Positions 1 through 6,930 of a stretch of 10,707 nucleotides of DNA are shown in pieces; the stretch's first letter is position 1, and each line of letters opens with the position of its first letter. Both the position numbers and the translations under genes were made by a program. The DNA lies in the NCBI GenBank assembly GCA_937892635.1, contig CALBKB010000178.1, forward strand, positions 1 to 10,707, given 5' to 3'. The notes under the pieces were generated by a model. The model searched no databases. It saw only the letters and a program-made list of their open reading frames with translations, and was not told the DNA's origin. The stretch comes from an uncultured Clostridia bacterium. Its GTDB lineage: Bacteria; Bacillota; Clostridia; Oscillospirales; UMGS1783.

Positions 1-905
1 TCTTCCTCGGTGGCCTTGCCCATCGGATAGACGGCGCAGGCTTTTTCATCGCCGCGCAGCTCCACGCCTGCCTCCTCCAACGACTTGGCTAACAGGGGCA
101 GCAACGGTGACTTTTCATGCACGAGCAAGGTTTCGGCGGCGTTGCAGACCGAGGGGCGGGAGGTTTTGGCGTTGAGAATAACCGACTTGGCCATCTCGGC
201 ATCGGCGCTCTCGTCGATAAAGACGTGGCAGTTTCCCGTGCCCGTTTCAATGACGGGAACGGTGGCGTTGTCAACCACGGCGGCGATCAAGCCTTTGCCG
301 CCGCGGGGAATGAGCAGATCCAGATCACCCTTGAGGGTCATCATTTCCTGCGCGCTGGCACGGTCGGTGTCCTCGACGAGATTGACGCAATCGGCGGGAA
401 ATCCGTTGTCTTCCAGCACGCGGCGCATGAGGGAAACGAGCGCCATATTGGAGTGGATGGCCTCTTTGCCGCCGCGCAACACGACAGCATTACCCGATTT
501 CAAACACAGCAGCGCCGAATCGACGGCCACGTTGGGTCTGGCCTCAAAGATCATACCGATGACACCGAAGGGGACGCTCACCTTCTGAATGAGCAGTCCG
601 TCGGCGTTGGTGAACTCTTCCAAAACCTGCTGAGTCGGATCGGGCAGGGCGGCCACCTGTTCGGCGCCCACCGCCATCGACTCGATGATCGTATCGGTCA
701 GGGTCAGGCGGTCAATGAGCGCATCGCGCAGGCCGTTTGCTTTTCCTGCTTGCACATCCTGCCGATTGGCGGCCTGAACTTCCTCTTTGCAGTTGCGCAG
801 CGCTTTGGCTACGGCAAGGATAACGGCATTTTTTTCTTCGGTTGAGGCGGCGGCGACGGCGGCGGCTGCGGCACGGGCGCGCTTAGCGATTTCTTTTACG
901 CTCAT
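1..905 (-). CDS. proA: Gamma-glutamyl phosphate reductase, 3' end outside window
   Basis: Reduces gamma-glutamyl phosphate to glutamate 5-semialdehyde with NADPH, the second step of proline synthesis, in the cytoplasm. About 301 codons are present of the roughly 415 usual for the family; the C-terminus lies beyond position 1. Reading from the ATG at 905 gives MSVKEIAKRARAAAAAVA, then family segments such as GVIGMIFEARPNV, SGNAVVLRGGKEA and IPRGGKGLI. The catalytic cysteine is visible as Cys254 in RPSVCNAAETLLVH (codon at 144-146). The start is fixed by the ATGA overlap with the proB stop codon, which suggests translational coupling. There are no internal stops. The Ala run near residues 11-20 comes from GCC/GCA-rich DNA and is not unusual. 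Family assignment is secure. Confidence 0.95.
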   Translation of the reverse strand, partial: MSVKEIAKRARAAAAAVAAASTEEKNAVILAVAKALRNCKEEVQAANRQDVQAGKANGLRDALIDRLTLTDTIIESMAVGAEQVAALPDPTQQVLEEFTNADGLLIQKVSVPFGVIGMIFEARPNVAVDSALLCLKSGNAVVLRGGKEAIHSNMALVSLMRRVLEDNGFPADCVNLVEDTDRASAQEMMTLKGDLDLLIPRGGKGLIAAVVDNATVPVIETGTGNCHVFIDESADAEMAKSVILNAKTSRPSVCNAAETLLVHEKSPLLPLLAKSLEEAGVELRGDEKACAVYPMGKATEE

Positions 906-1675
906 CGTGTCACCTCAAATAAGGTGCCCACGCTTTCGCCTTGGGCAATGGCATACAGATCCTCTGGGCGTGCACCGTTGGTGAGGATCATGGGGATACC
1001 GGCCTGATTGACCATATCGGCGGCGTCAAGTTTCGTGACCATACCGCCGGTACCCACCGCCGATACGCTGCCGCCGGCCATGGCGCGGATCTCATCGGTA
1101 ACGCCGTGGACGACAGGCAACAATTTGGCAGCGCCTTGATGCGGGTCGTGGTCATACAGTCCGTCAATATCCGAGAGAAGGACCAGCAGGTCGGCCTTGG
1201 CAATGACGGCTACGATAGCCGACAGGGTGTCGTTATCACCGATCTTGATTTCGTCGACGGCTACCGTATCGTTCTCGTTGACGATGGGAATTACGCCGTA
1301 GTCGAGCAGGCGATTGACGGTGTTGCTCACGTGCGCATAGCCGTGTTCGAGGTGCAGCACATCGCCGGTGAGCAGAACCTGACCGACGGTGTAGCCGTAT
1401 TCGGCGAAGATCTTTTCGTAAATATCCATCAGACGGCACTGACCGACGGCGGCGGCTGCCTGCTTGGAAGGAATATCCTTGGGTTTTTCGGGTAATTTAA
1501 GGGTGCTGACTCCTACGGCGATGGCGCCGGAGGACACCAGCAACACCTGCGTACCGGTGTTGGCGATACCGGCCAAGGTGCGTACCAGGCGCTCAATGCC
1601 CAGCATATCTAATTTTCCGTTTTCCAGGGTGAGGGTGGAAGACCCCACCTTGATCACGATCCGTTTGTATTTCAT
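902..1675 (-). CDS. proB: Glutamate 5-kinase, short form without PUA domain
   Basis: Phosphorylates glutamate to gamma-glutamyl phosphate with ATP, the committed and usually proline-inhibited step of proline synthesis. The 257 residues form a single amino acid kinase domain: IKVGSS (8-13), VSSGAI (47-52), NENDTV (133-138), IGDNDTLSA (145-153), LSDIDGLY (167-174) and GTGGMVTK (208-215). The protein ends at TLFEVTR, so it lacks the C-terminal PUA domain of the roughly 367-residue E. coli enzyme; many Firmicutes have this short form. I chose the ATG at 1675 because GAGGACGG lies just upstream. The GTG at 1690 would put the start before that ribosome site. It is the first gene of proB-proA; its stop overlaps the proA start by 4 bases. 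Confidence 0.95.
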   Translation of the reverse strand: MKYKRIVIKVGSSTLTLENGKLDMLGIERLVRTLAGIANTGTQVLLVSSGAIAVGVSTLKLPEKPKDIPSKQAAAAVGQCRLMDIYEKIFAEYGYTVGQVLLTGDVLHLEHGYAHVSNTVNRLLDYGVIPIVNENDTVAVDEIKIGDNDTLSAIVAVIAKADLLVLLSDIDGLYDHDPHQGAAKLLPVVHGVTDEIRAMAGGSVSAVGTGGMVTKLDAADMVNQAGIPMILTNGARPEDLYAIAQGESVGTLFEVTR

Positions 1676-1704
1676 GATCCGTCCTCGCACAAGTTAATAA
1701 GGAT

Positions 1705-1733
1705 ATCATAGCGTTATTTTTGCGAAAAATCAA
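1705..1733 (-). promoter_or_regulatory. Promoter of proBA
   Basis: On the minus strand TTGATT (1728-1733), a 17-base spacer and TATGAT (1705-1710) match the sigma-A consensus in 4 of 6 and 5 of 6 positions. The predicted transcript starts near 1698, about 23 bases before the proB ATG, leaving no room for a leader regulator. Confidence 0.7.
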
Positions 1734-1763
1734 CAAAAATTCAAGAAAATTGCGTTTTCCCCC

Positions 1764-1792
1764 TTATCAAGACGGAAAATTTGTATTATAAT
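1764..1792 (+). promoter_or_regulatory. Promoter of the zapA-dut-maf operon
   Basis: TTATCA (1764-1769), a 17-base spacer and a perfect TATAAT (1787-1792) lie 25 bases before the zapA ATG. The -10 box overlaps a possible TTG start at 1781, so that upstream start cannot be used on a transcript beginning near 1799. The promoter is divergent from that of proBA, with the two -35 boxes about 30 bases apart. Confidence 0.75.
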
Positions 1793-1816
1793 GTAGATAA
1801 AAGGGGGAATTTGACA

Positions 1817-2194
1817 ATGTCTGCTTCTAAAAATATGACCGTTTCGGTCGGAGGAATTGATATTACCATTCAGACCGATGAGGACAGAGGGTACATCCAA
1901 AAGCTGGCTGCTAAGGTGGATGAGAAGGTCGGCAACTATCTGCGCATGGGCGCTAAGGTTACGGTAGCGCAGGCCGCTGTCTTGACCGCCATGGAGCTGT
2001 GCGACGAGTTTGAAAAGAACAACGCCGCCGTTGAAAATATGCGCGCTCAGATGCGTAGCTATATCGACGATTCCATTCGTGCGGCCGCCGATCGCGATCG
2101 CTATAAGGCCGAGCTCGACCGTACCCGTAACGAGCTGAGCAAGCTCAACAACAAGCTCTATGACAACAATGGAAATCAAACTTCGCTCTATTGA
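1817..2194 (+). CDS. zapA: Cell division protein ZapA
   Basis: ZapA binds FtsZ and bundles its filaments at the division site. The 125-residue product has the typical two-part build: a small N-terminal globular part (MTVSVGGIDITIQTDED, residues 7-23, then YIQKLAAKVDEKV) and a C-terminal coiled coil from about residue 55 to 115, rich in Glu, Arg, Lys and Ala (DEFEKNNAAVENMRAQM and on). The Firmicute ZapA usually stops near 85-110 residues, so the tail is slightly long. The ATG at 1817 has AGGGGG 9 bases upstream. The 3' end overlaps the dut start by 35 bases, so the two genes are co-transcribed. Recognition rests on overall pattern, not a catalytic motif. Confidence 0.85.
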   Translation: MSASKNMTVSVGGIDITIQTDEDRGYIQKLAAKVDEKVGNYLRMGAKVTVAQAAVLTAMELCDEFEKNNAAVENMRAQMRSYIDDSIRAAADRDRYKAELDRTRNELSKLNNKLYDNNGNQTSLY

Positions 2195-2612
2195 GCATGA
2201 CGGGCTGGTGCCCGATCTGCCGCGGCGTGCCAGCGAGGGCAGTGCCGGGGTCGATTTGCAGGCCCTTATCTGTGCGCCGTTGACGCTTGAGCCGCAGCAG
2301 CTGTACCGCATCCCCACCGGCATTGCCATGGAGTTGCCGCAGGGCTATGTTGGGCTGGTCTATGCCCGCAGCGGCCTTGGTGTTAAGCACGGCATTGCGC
2401 TGGCCAACGGCGTGGGCGTAATTGACAGCGACTATCGCGGCGAGATCCAGGTAGGGCTGTGCAATCTGTCCGATACGCCCTATACCATATCGCCCATGGA
2501 TCGTATCGCTCAGCTGGTCATTGCACCGGTGCCGGCGGTTAGCTACGTATGGGCTGACGCGCTCAGCGATACCGAGCGCGGTGCGGGCGGCTTTGGTTCG
2601 TCGGGACGATGA
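2160..2612 (+). CDS. dut: Deoxyuridine 5'-triphosphate nucleotidohydrolase (dUTPase)
   Basis: Hydrolyses dUTP to dUMP and pyrophosphate, keeping uracil out of DNA and supplying dUMP for dTMP synthesis. At 150 residues it is a homotrimeric-type dUTPase with all five motifs: GSAGVDLQA (27-35), RSGLGVKHGI (70-79), NGVGVIDSDYRGEIQV (83-98, containing the catalytic Asp), MDRIAQLVI (113-121; the usual Gly before Asp is Met) and the mobile C-terminal RGAGGFGSSG (140-149), where Ser replaces the common Thr. The start overlaps the end of zapA; ATG at 2160 and ATG at 2169 are both possible and neither has a clear ribosome site, which suggests translational coupling. Its stop overlaps the maf start as ATGA. 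Confidence 0.95.
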   Translation: MTTMEIKLRSIEHDGLVPDLPRRASEGSAGVDLQALICAPLTLEPQQLYRIPTGIAMELPQGYVGLVYARSGLGVKHGIALANGVGVIDSDYRGEIQVGLCNLSDTPYTISPMDRIAQLVIAPVPAVSYVWADALSDTERGAGGFGSSGR

Positions 2613-3163
2613 CGGTTATTTTAGCGTCCGGCTCACCGCGCCGCCAAGAACTGCTGAAAAATATTTGTGACCAATTTACCGTGCTGGTTCCTGCGGTGGA
2701 TGAGGAATCGGTGGCGGCGCCCTATCGAGGCAATCCTCGCCGTACCGTGATGGCGCTCTCCCGCGCCAAGGCCTTGGCCGTGCGGCAGACGGAGTCGGCC
2801 GATGCCATTATCGGTGCCGATACGGTGGTGGCGCTGGGGCGTACCATCTTGGGTAAGCCACGCACGCCTCAAGAGGGATTGGCGATGTTACAGGCTTTGT
2901 CAGGACGTACTCACAAGGTGTGGACGGGCGTTGCCGTCAGTTTTCCCGATCGTACCGTCAACTACGCCGTTTGCACCCGCATCCGCTTTCACAAGCTGAC
3001 GCAATCGCAGATGCAGGCATACGTCGACAGCGGCGACGGTATGGATAAGGCAGGGGGGTACGGCATCCAAGGCGCGGCCGGCATCTTTGTCAAAAGCATT
3101 CGCAAGGATTATTTTAACGTGGTCGGTCTGCCGCTTCGACGGTTGGCTCGACTGCTTGATTGA
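2609..3163 (+). CDS. maf: Maf family nucleoside triphosphate pyrophosphatase, dTTP/UTP type
   Basis: Maf proteins hydrolyse nucleotides to the monophosphate and pyrophosphate; they are house-cleaning enzymes tied to septum formation. The 184 residues show ASGSPRRQELL (6-16), the catalytic GADTVV with Asp71, LGKPRTPQEG (81-90) and DKAGGYGIQGAAG (146-158). The Gln in YGIQG marks the YhdE/BsMaf subgroup acting on dTTP, UTP and modified pyrimidines; the YceF subgroup has Glu there. This subgroup call comes from known family work and is not proven here. The ATG overlaps the dut stop by 4 bases, so expression is coupled to dUTPase, another pyrimidine-cleaning enzyme. Confidence 0.93.
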   Translation: MTVILASGSPRRQELLKNICDQFTVLVPAVDEESVAAPYRGNPRRTVMALSRAKALAVRQTESADAIIGADTVVALGRTILGKPRTPQEGLAMLQALSGRTHKVWTGVAVSFPDRTVNYAVCTRIRFHKLTQSQMQAYVDSGDGMDKAGGYGIQGAAGIFVKSIRKDYFNVVGLPLRRLARLLD

Positions 3164-3188
3164 CTTTTTGGTTCAGCTTTGCTATACT
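3160..3188 (+). promoter_or_regulatory. Promoter of the mgsA-like gene
   Basis: TTGACT (3160-3165), a 17-base spacer and TATACT (3183-3188) each match the consensus in 5 of 6 positions. The -35 box overlaps the maf stop codon. The transcript would start near 3195, about 27 bases before the ATG at 3222. I see no terminator between maf and this gene, so read-through from the zapA operon is also likely. Confidence 0.7.
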
Positions 3189-3221
3189 AAGATCTGTTAT
3201 ATCTCTTCTGGTAGGTGAAAC

Positions 3222-3608
3222 ATGAGAATCGCGTTGATCGCACAAGACAAGAAAAAGGAGCAGATGGTCCGTTTCTGCCTGACCAATGCCGGTATTCTGT
3301 CCGAACATAAACTGTTTGCCACGGGCACAACAGGCAAGATGGTCGAAGAGTATACCGGATTGCAGGTGCATCGGTATATGACCGGTCGCCAAGGCGGTGA
3401 GCAGCAGATCTCGGCGCGCATCGCTTGCGGCGAATTGGATATGCTCATCTTGTTTCGGGATTCTCTTTCGTTCATGCATACAAGCCTGTATGACGATATG
3501 TTAAGGCTGTGTGATACCCACAATATCCCCTACGCGACCAATCAGGCCAGTGCCGAAGCGCTGTTGTATGCGCTCGAACAGGGCAAGATCGGCCCAAAAT
3601 CGGAATAA
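3222..3608 (+). CDS. mgsA: Methylglyoxal synthase-like protein with substituted active site
   Basis: The family converts dihydroxyacetone phosphate to methylglyoxal and phosphate, a glycolytic bypass. The 128-residue product is clearly of the MGS-like fold: MRIALIAQDKKKEQM, the phosphate loop ATGTTGK (33-39), GGEQQISARI (58-67), LILFRDSL (75-82) and LRLCDTHNIPYATNQASAEALL (94-115). Phosphate-binding Thr and Gly residues remain, but positions that act in catalysis in the E. coli enzyme differ: His19 is Gln8, Asp71 (the catalytic base) is Glu60, and Asp101 aligns with Leu89 next to a one-residue gap. Asp20, Asp91 and His98 are kept as Asp9, Asp80 and His86. It may be a slow synthase or a phosphate-ligand sensor. 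AGGTG stands 4 bases before the ATG. Fold is sure; activity is doubtful, so the symbol is provisional. Confidence 0.8.
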   Translation: MRIALIAQDKKKEQMVRFCLTNAGILSEHKLFATGTTGKMVEEYTGLQVHRYMTGRQGGEQQISARIACGELDMLILFRDSLSFMHTSLYDDMLRLCDTHNIPYATNQASAEALLYALEQGKIGPKSE

Positions 3609-3619
3609 TCCAATATACC

Positions 3620-3842
3620 CCGTCCGCCGCCCTATGGGTCGCGGCAGCATCTTCACCAAAGAGAGAGGCGTCCTCGGCTGAAAGCGCCTTGTGAGGGACT
3701 GACGTGTGACAGCGGATAGCAGCAGGGGCGCTTGTCCGAGCGAAACCGGACACAAGAGGAGGGCGCAAGTCCTCGAAGAAGGGTGGCACCACGAAGAAAC
3801 TTCGTCCCTTCGCATTAGCGAAGGCACGGAGTTTATTTTTTT
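3620..3842 (+). promoter_or_regulatory. T-box leader of hisS-aspS, apparently sensing tRNA-Asp
   Basis: The leader binds uncharged tRNA and prevents early termination. The T-box core is AAGGG (3779-3783), the 7-base bulge TGGCACC (3784-3790), the hairpin ACGAAG/CTTCGT and CCCTT (3806-3810), which together fold as the antiterminator. Stem I is visible: AGAGAG, then AGGCG/CGCCT with GGCTGAAAG in the tip, CTTCAC (3651-3656) pairing GTGAGG (3691-3696), and GTCGC (3638-3642) pairing GTGAC (3706-3710). The internal loop between these holds GACTGACGT; GAC (3701-3703) directly before the lower helix is the likely specifier, an Asp codon. No CAC or CAT is on that strand. The bulge base C fits discriminator G73 of tRNA-Asp. 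No clear promoter was found upstream, so transcription may come from the mgsA promoter. The 5' end is approximate. Confidence 0.88.
3799..3842 (+). terminator. T-box-controlled intrinsic terminator before hisS
   Basis: A stem formed by 3799-3813 and 3818-3832 (core CCTTCGC/GCGAAGG with an ATTA loop, extended with a few mismatches) is followed by TTATTTTTTT. Its 5' arm shares bases 3800-3810 with the antiterminator, so the two folds exclude each other. Confidence 0.88.
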
Positions 3843-3861
3843 AATAGGAAAGGAAAGTATC

Positions 3862-5112
3862 ATGGCAAACATAACCGCACCTCGCGGCACGCAGGACGTG
3901 CTGGCTCAGGATGTGTACAAATGGCAAACGCTCGAGGAGAAATTGCGCAAATTGGCCGGTCGCTTCGGCTTCTTTGAAACCCGTTTTCCCACCTTTGAGC
4001 ATACCGAACTTTTTTCCCGCGGCGTCGGCGAAACGACCGATGTTGTCCAGAAGGAAATGTACACCTTTGAAGATAAGGGCGGTCGATCCATCACCCTGCG
4101 TCCCGAAGGCACGGCCTCGGTAGTGCGCAGTGTGCTTGAACACGGTCTCTATGGCGGCGCACTGCCTTTGAAATTGTTTTATATCATTCCCTGCTTCCGC
4201 TATGAAAAGCCGCAAGCCGGCCGTCTGCGCGAATTCCATCAGTTTGGCGTTGAGCTCTTCGGCGCCTACGGGCCGCAGGCCGATATCGAGATCATTGCGC
4301 TGGGCGATGCCGTCTTCAAGATGCTGGGCATCGGTAATATTAGCCTGGCCATCAACTCCATCGGCTGTAAAGAATGTCGCGCCAAGTATCGGGAAGCCCT
4401 GATGAACTATTATAACCGGTATAAAGACCAGCTTTGCGGCACCTGTCTGAGCCGTCTGGAAAAGAACCCCATGCGCCTGCTCGATTGCAAGAGCCCCGTT
4501 TGCTCTTCCTTCAAGGCCGATGCGCCGCGCATTTTGGACTATCTGTGCGATGATTGCAAGGACCACTTCGAACAGGTCAAGGCGGGTCTGGACGCGCTGG
4601 GTATTGCCTATACCGTCGACTCGGGCATTGTTCGGGGGCTGGACTATTATAACCGTACCGTCTTTGAATTTCTCTCGGGTGAGATCGGCGCACAGAGTGC
4701 CGTGCTGGCCGGCGGCCGTTACGACGGACTGGCCGAAGAACTGGGCGGTGCGCCGTTGGCGGGTCTTGGCTTTGCTATGGGGTTGGAGCGGTTGCTGTTG
4801 TTGATGGAAAACACGGGCAACACCTTTGCTCCGCCCGCCGGCCCCGATCTGTATATCGCCGCCTTGGGTAATGCCGCCAAAGCCTTTGCCGCCAAAACAG
4901 CAAGCGACCTGCGCGTGCAGGGCAAAACGGTGCTGACCGACCTGTGCGAGCGTTCCCTTAAAGCCCAGATGAAATATGCCGGCAAGATGGGCTGCCGCAA
5001 GGTGCTTATCGTTGGCGACGATGAACTGGCTAAGGGTGAAATGACCCTCAAAAACATGGAAAGCGGGGAACAGACCACCGTTACCCCCGATACCCTGAAC
5101 AAGGAGATATAA
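3862..5112 (+). CDS. hisS: Histidine--tRNA ligase
   Basis: Class II synthetase charging tRNA-His with histidine in the cytoplasm. The 416 residues carry the N-terminal PRGTQDVL (7-14), motif 2 around FYIIPCFRYEKPQAGRLREFHQFGVE (106-131, in part), the His-A loop RGLDYYNRTVFEF (258-270), GGRYDGL (284-290), motif 3 GLGFAMGLERLLLL (301-314) and a C-terminal anticodon-binding domain. The insertion domain (169-232) is rich in Cys pairs (CKEC, CGTC, CKSPVC, CDDC), as in Bacillus/Clostridium enzymes. I chose ATG 3862 with GGAAAGGAAAG upstream; the frame stays open back to 3706 but that part lies in the T-box leader. It is followed 2 bases later by aspS, whose ribosome site sits inside the hisS end. 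Confidence 0.97.
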   Translation: MANITAPRGTQDVLAQDVYKWQTLEEKLRKLAGRFGFFETRFPTFEHTELFSRGVGETTDVVQKEMYTFEDKGGRSITLRPEGTASVVRSVLEHGLYGGALPLKLFYIIPCFRYEKPQAGRLREFHQFGVELFGAYGPQADIEIIALGDAVFKMLGIGNISLAINSIGCKECRAKYREALMNYYNRYKDQLCGTCLSRLEKNPMRLLDCKSPVCSSFKADAPRILDYLCDDCKDHFEQVKAGLDALGIAYTVDSGIVRGLDYYNRTVFEFLSGEIGAQSAVLAGGRYDGLAEELGGAPLAGLGFAMGLERLLLLMENTGNTFAPPAGPDLYIAALGNAAKAFAAKTASDLRVQGKTVLTDLCERSLKAQMKYAGKMGCRKVLIVGDDELAKGEMTLKNMESGEQTTVTPDTLNKEI

Positions 5113-5114
5113 TC

Positions 5115-6899
5115 ATGGCTGATTCTTTTGTTGGAGTAAAGAGAACCGATTACTGCGGCACCCTGCGCCGCGCCGATGCCGGACGCGAGGTTACCCTGTG
5201 CGGCTGGGTGAGTACCGTGCGCAAACTGGGCGCCCTCACCTTTATCAAACTACGCGACCGCTCGGGCGAAATTCAGCTGAGTTTCGACGAATCCAAGAAT
5301 AAACCCCTGCACGATCAGGCGGCCCTCCTGCACGGTGAATATGTTGTTGCCGTCAGCGGCAAGGTGGCCGTACGCGAGGCCATCAATCCCGACATGCCCA
5401 CGGGTGAGGTCGAAGTTTGGGTTGAGAACATTAAATTACTCAGCGAGGCCGAAACGCCCCCGTTTGAGATCGTGGAGGATTGTAATACCAACGAAACCAC
5501 CCGCCTGAAATATCGGTATCTCGATCTGCGACGCCCCGATCTGCAACGCAATATCATGCTCCGCCATCGTGTTGGCAAAATTGCGCGCGATTTCTATGAC
5601 AGCGAGGGCTTTTTGGAGATCGAAACGCCGATGCTCATTCGCTCCACCCCCGAAGGCGCGCGCGACTATATTGTGCCTTCCCGCGTTCGCCCCGGCAGTT
5701 TCTACGCTCTGCCCCAGTCGCCGCAGCTGTATAAGCAGCTGTTGATGCTGGCCGGCTACGATCGCTACGTTCAGATCGCCCGCTGCTTCCGTGACGAGGA
5801 TCTGCGTGCCGACCGTCAGCCCGAATTTACCCAGATCGACCTGGAAATGTCCTTTGTCAACGAGGATGACGTCATGGGCGTCAACGAGCGCTTCATTCAG
5901 AAGGTATTTAAGGAAGCCATCGGCGTTGACGTGGCCCTGCCCTTGCGCCGCATGACCTGGCGCGAGGCGATGGATCGTTTCGGTTCGGACAAGCCCGACC
6001 TGCGCTTTGGCTTTGAACTTAAAGACCTGTCTAACATCGCCAAGACCTGTGGGTTCAAGGTGTTTGCGGGTGCGGTGGAAGCCGGCGGCAGTGTGCGCGC
6101 CATCAATATTAGCGGCTACGCCGATAAGTTCCCCCGCCGCGAGATCGACTCTCTCACCGAGTTTGCCAAGACCTACCGCGCCAAGGGTGTGGCCTTCTAT
6201 AAGAGCATGAACGGCGAGGTTTCTTCTTCTTTTGCTAAGTTCATGACCGAGGACGAGATGAACGCCATCAAAGCGGCTGTCGACTTCAAGGACGGCGATC
6301 TGCTGTTGGTGGTTGCCGATGCCGACGAGCGCGTCGTCTTCGATTCGCTGGGCGCGCTGCGTTGCGAGATTGCCAACCGTCTGGGGCTGACCAATAAGGA
6401 TCAGTATGAATTCTTGTGGGTCACCGAGTTCCCGCAGTTTGAATATGACGACGAATCGGGTCGCTACAAGGCCATGCACCATCCCTTTACCGCACCCATG
6501 GATGAGGATATTCAGTATCTCGAATCCGATCCCGGCAAGGTACGTGCCAAGGCCTACGATATCGTGCTCAACGGCGTGGAACTGGGCGGCGGCTCGCTGC
6601 GTATCTACGATCGCGACCTGCAAAACCGTATGTTCAAAGCCCTCGGCTTTACCGAGGAAGCGGCGCAGGAGCAGTTCGGATTCCTGCTCGATGCCTTCAA
6701 GTATGGCGTACCGCCCCACGGCGGCATGGCCTACGGTTTCGACCGTCTGCTCATGCTCATGACCGGCGCCGACTCCATCCGCGACGTCATGGCCTTCCCC
6801 AAGGTGCAGAATGCTTCGGAACTCATGACCGATTGCCCCTCGCCCGTCAACCCCAAGCAGCTCGACGAGCTTTGTATCCAAATGAATATTGAAGAATAA
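5115..6899 (+). CDS. aspS: Aspartate--tRNA ligase, bacterial type
   Basis: Class II synthetase charging tRNA-Asp. The 594 residues show the N-terminal OB-fold anticodon domain (CGWVSTVRKLGALTFIKLRD, 29-48), the flipping loop region and motif 1 (FLEIETPMLIRSTPEGARDY, 166-185), motif 2 (FRDEDLRADRQPEFTQIDLE, 225-244), the large bacterial GAD insertion (about 290-420) and motif 3 (GGMAYGFDRLLMLM, 536-549). Length is typical of the bacterial type. Leu38 stands where the E. coli enzyme has Leu30 and several non-discriminating enzymes have His; this hints at an enzyme specific for tRNA-Asp but is weak evidence. AAGGAG lies at 5101-5106 within hisS. The T-box before hisS probably controls both genes, and its apparent Asp specificity makes aspS the likely sensed target. 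Confidence 0.97.
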   Translation: MADSFVGVKRTDYCGTLRRADAGREVTLCGWVSTVRKLGALTFIKLRDRSGEIQLSFDESKNKPLHDQAALLHGEYVVAVSGKVAVREAINPDMPTGEVEVWVENIKLLSEAETPPFEIVEDCNTNETTRLKYRYLDLRRPDLQRNIMLRHRVGKIARDFYDSEGFLEIETPMLIRSTPEGARDYIVPSRVRPGSFYALPQSPQLYKQLLMLAGYDRYVQIARCFRDEDLRADRQPEFTQIDLEMSFVNEDDVMGVNERFIQKVFKEAIGVDVALPLRRMTWREAMDRFGSDKPDLRFGFELKDLSNIAKTCGFKVFAGAVEAGGSVRAINISGYADKFPRREIDSLTEFAKTYRAKGVAFYKSMNGEVSSSFAKFMTEDEMNAIKAAVDFKDGDLLLVVADADERVVFDSLGALRCEIANRLGLTNKDQYEFLWVTEFPQFEYDDESGRYKAMHHPFTAPMDEDIQYLESDPGKVRAKAYDIVLNGVELGGGSLRIYDRDLQNRMFKALGFTEEAAQEQFGFLLDAFKYGVPPHGGMAYGFDRLLMLMTGADSIRDVMAFPKVQNASELMTDCPSPVNPKQLDELCIQMNIEE

Positions 6900-6903
6900 C
6901 ACA

Positions 6904-6930
6904 AAAGCCGACGGAACTTCCGTCGGCTTT
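6904..6930. terminator. Bidirectional terminator between aspS and the XRE gene
   Basis: A perfect 11-bp stem, AAAGCCGACGG (6904-6914) and CCGTCGGCTTT (6920-6930), encloses the loop AACTT. It follows the aspS stop by 4 bases. Read on the minus strand it ends in TTTTGTGTT and overlaps the stop codon of the convergent XRE gene, so it can end transcripts from both sides. Confidence 0.88.

Noticed and set aside
117..845. 242-codon plus-strand frame opposite proA (and 941-1495 opposite proB)
   Set aside because: The minus strand encodes ProA and ProB with catalytic motifs and ATGA coupling; the plus-strand products are Gly/His/Val-rich shadows.
1781..1816. TTG start adding 12 residues to ZapA
   Set aside because: It overlaps the -10 box TATAAT, lies before the predicted transcript start and lacks a ribosome site; ATG 1817 has AGGGGG upstream.
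3609..3640. TATACC at 3614-3619 as a promoter for the hisS leader
   Set aside because: No -35 box at the right distance (GGCCCA there), so the leader is more likely transcribed from upstream of mgsA.
3706..3861. In-frame extension of hisS by 52 codons upstream
   Set aside because: This stretch is the T-box antiterminator and terminator; the family N-terminus PRGTQD follows the ATG at 3862, which has a good ribosome site.
5436..6902. 488-codon open frame antisense to aspS
   Set aside because: The plus strand carries a complete AspRS with all class II motifs. The antisense frame is kept open by GC-rich codon use and shows no domain pattern or ribosome site.
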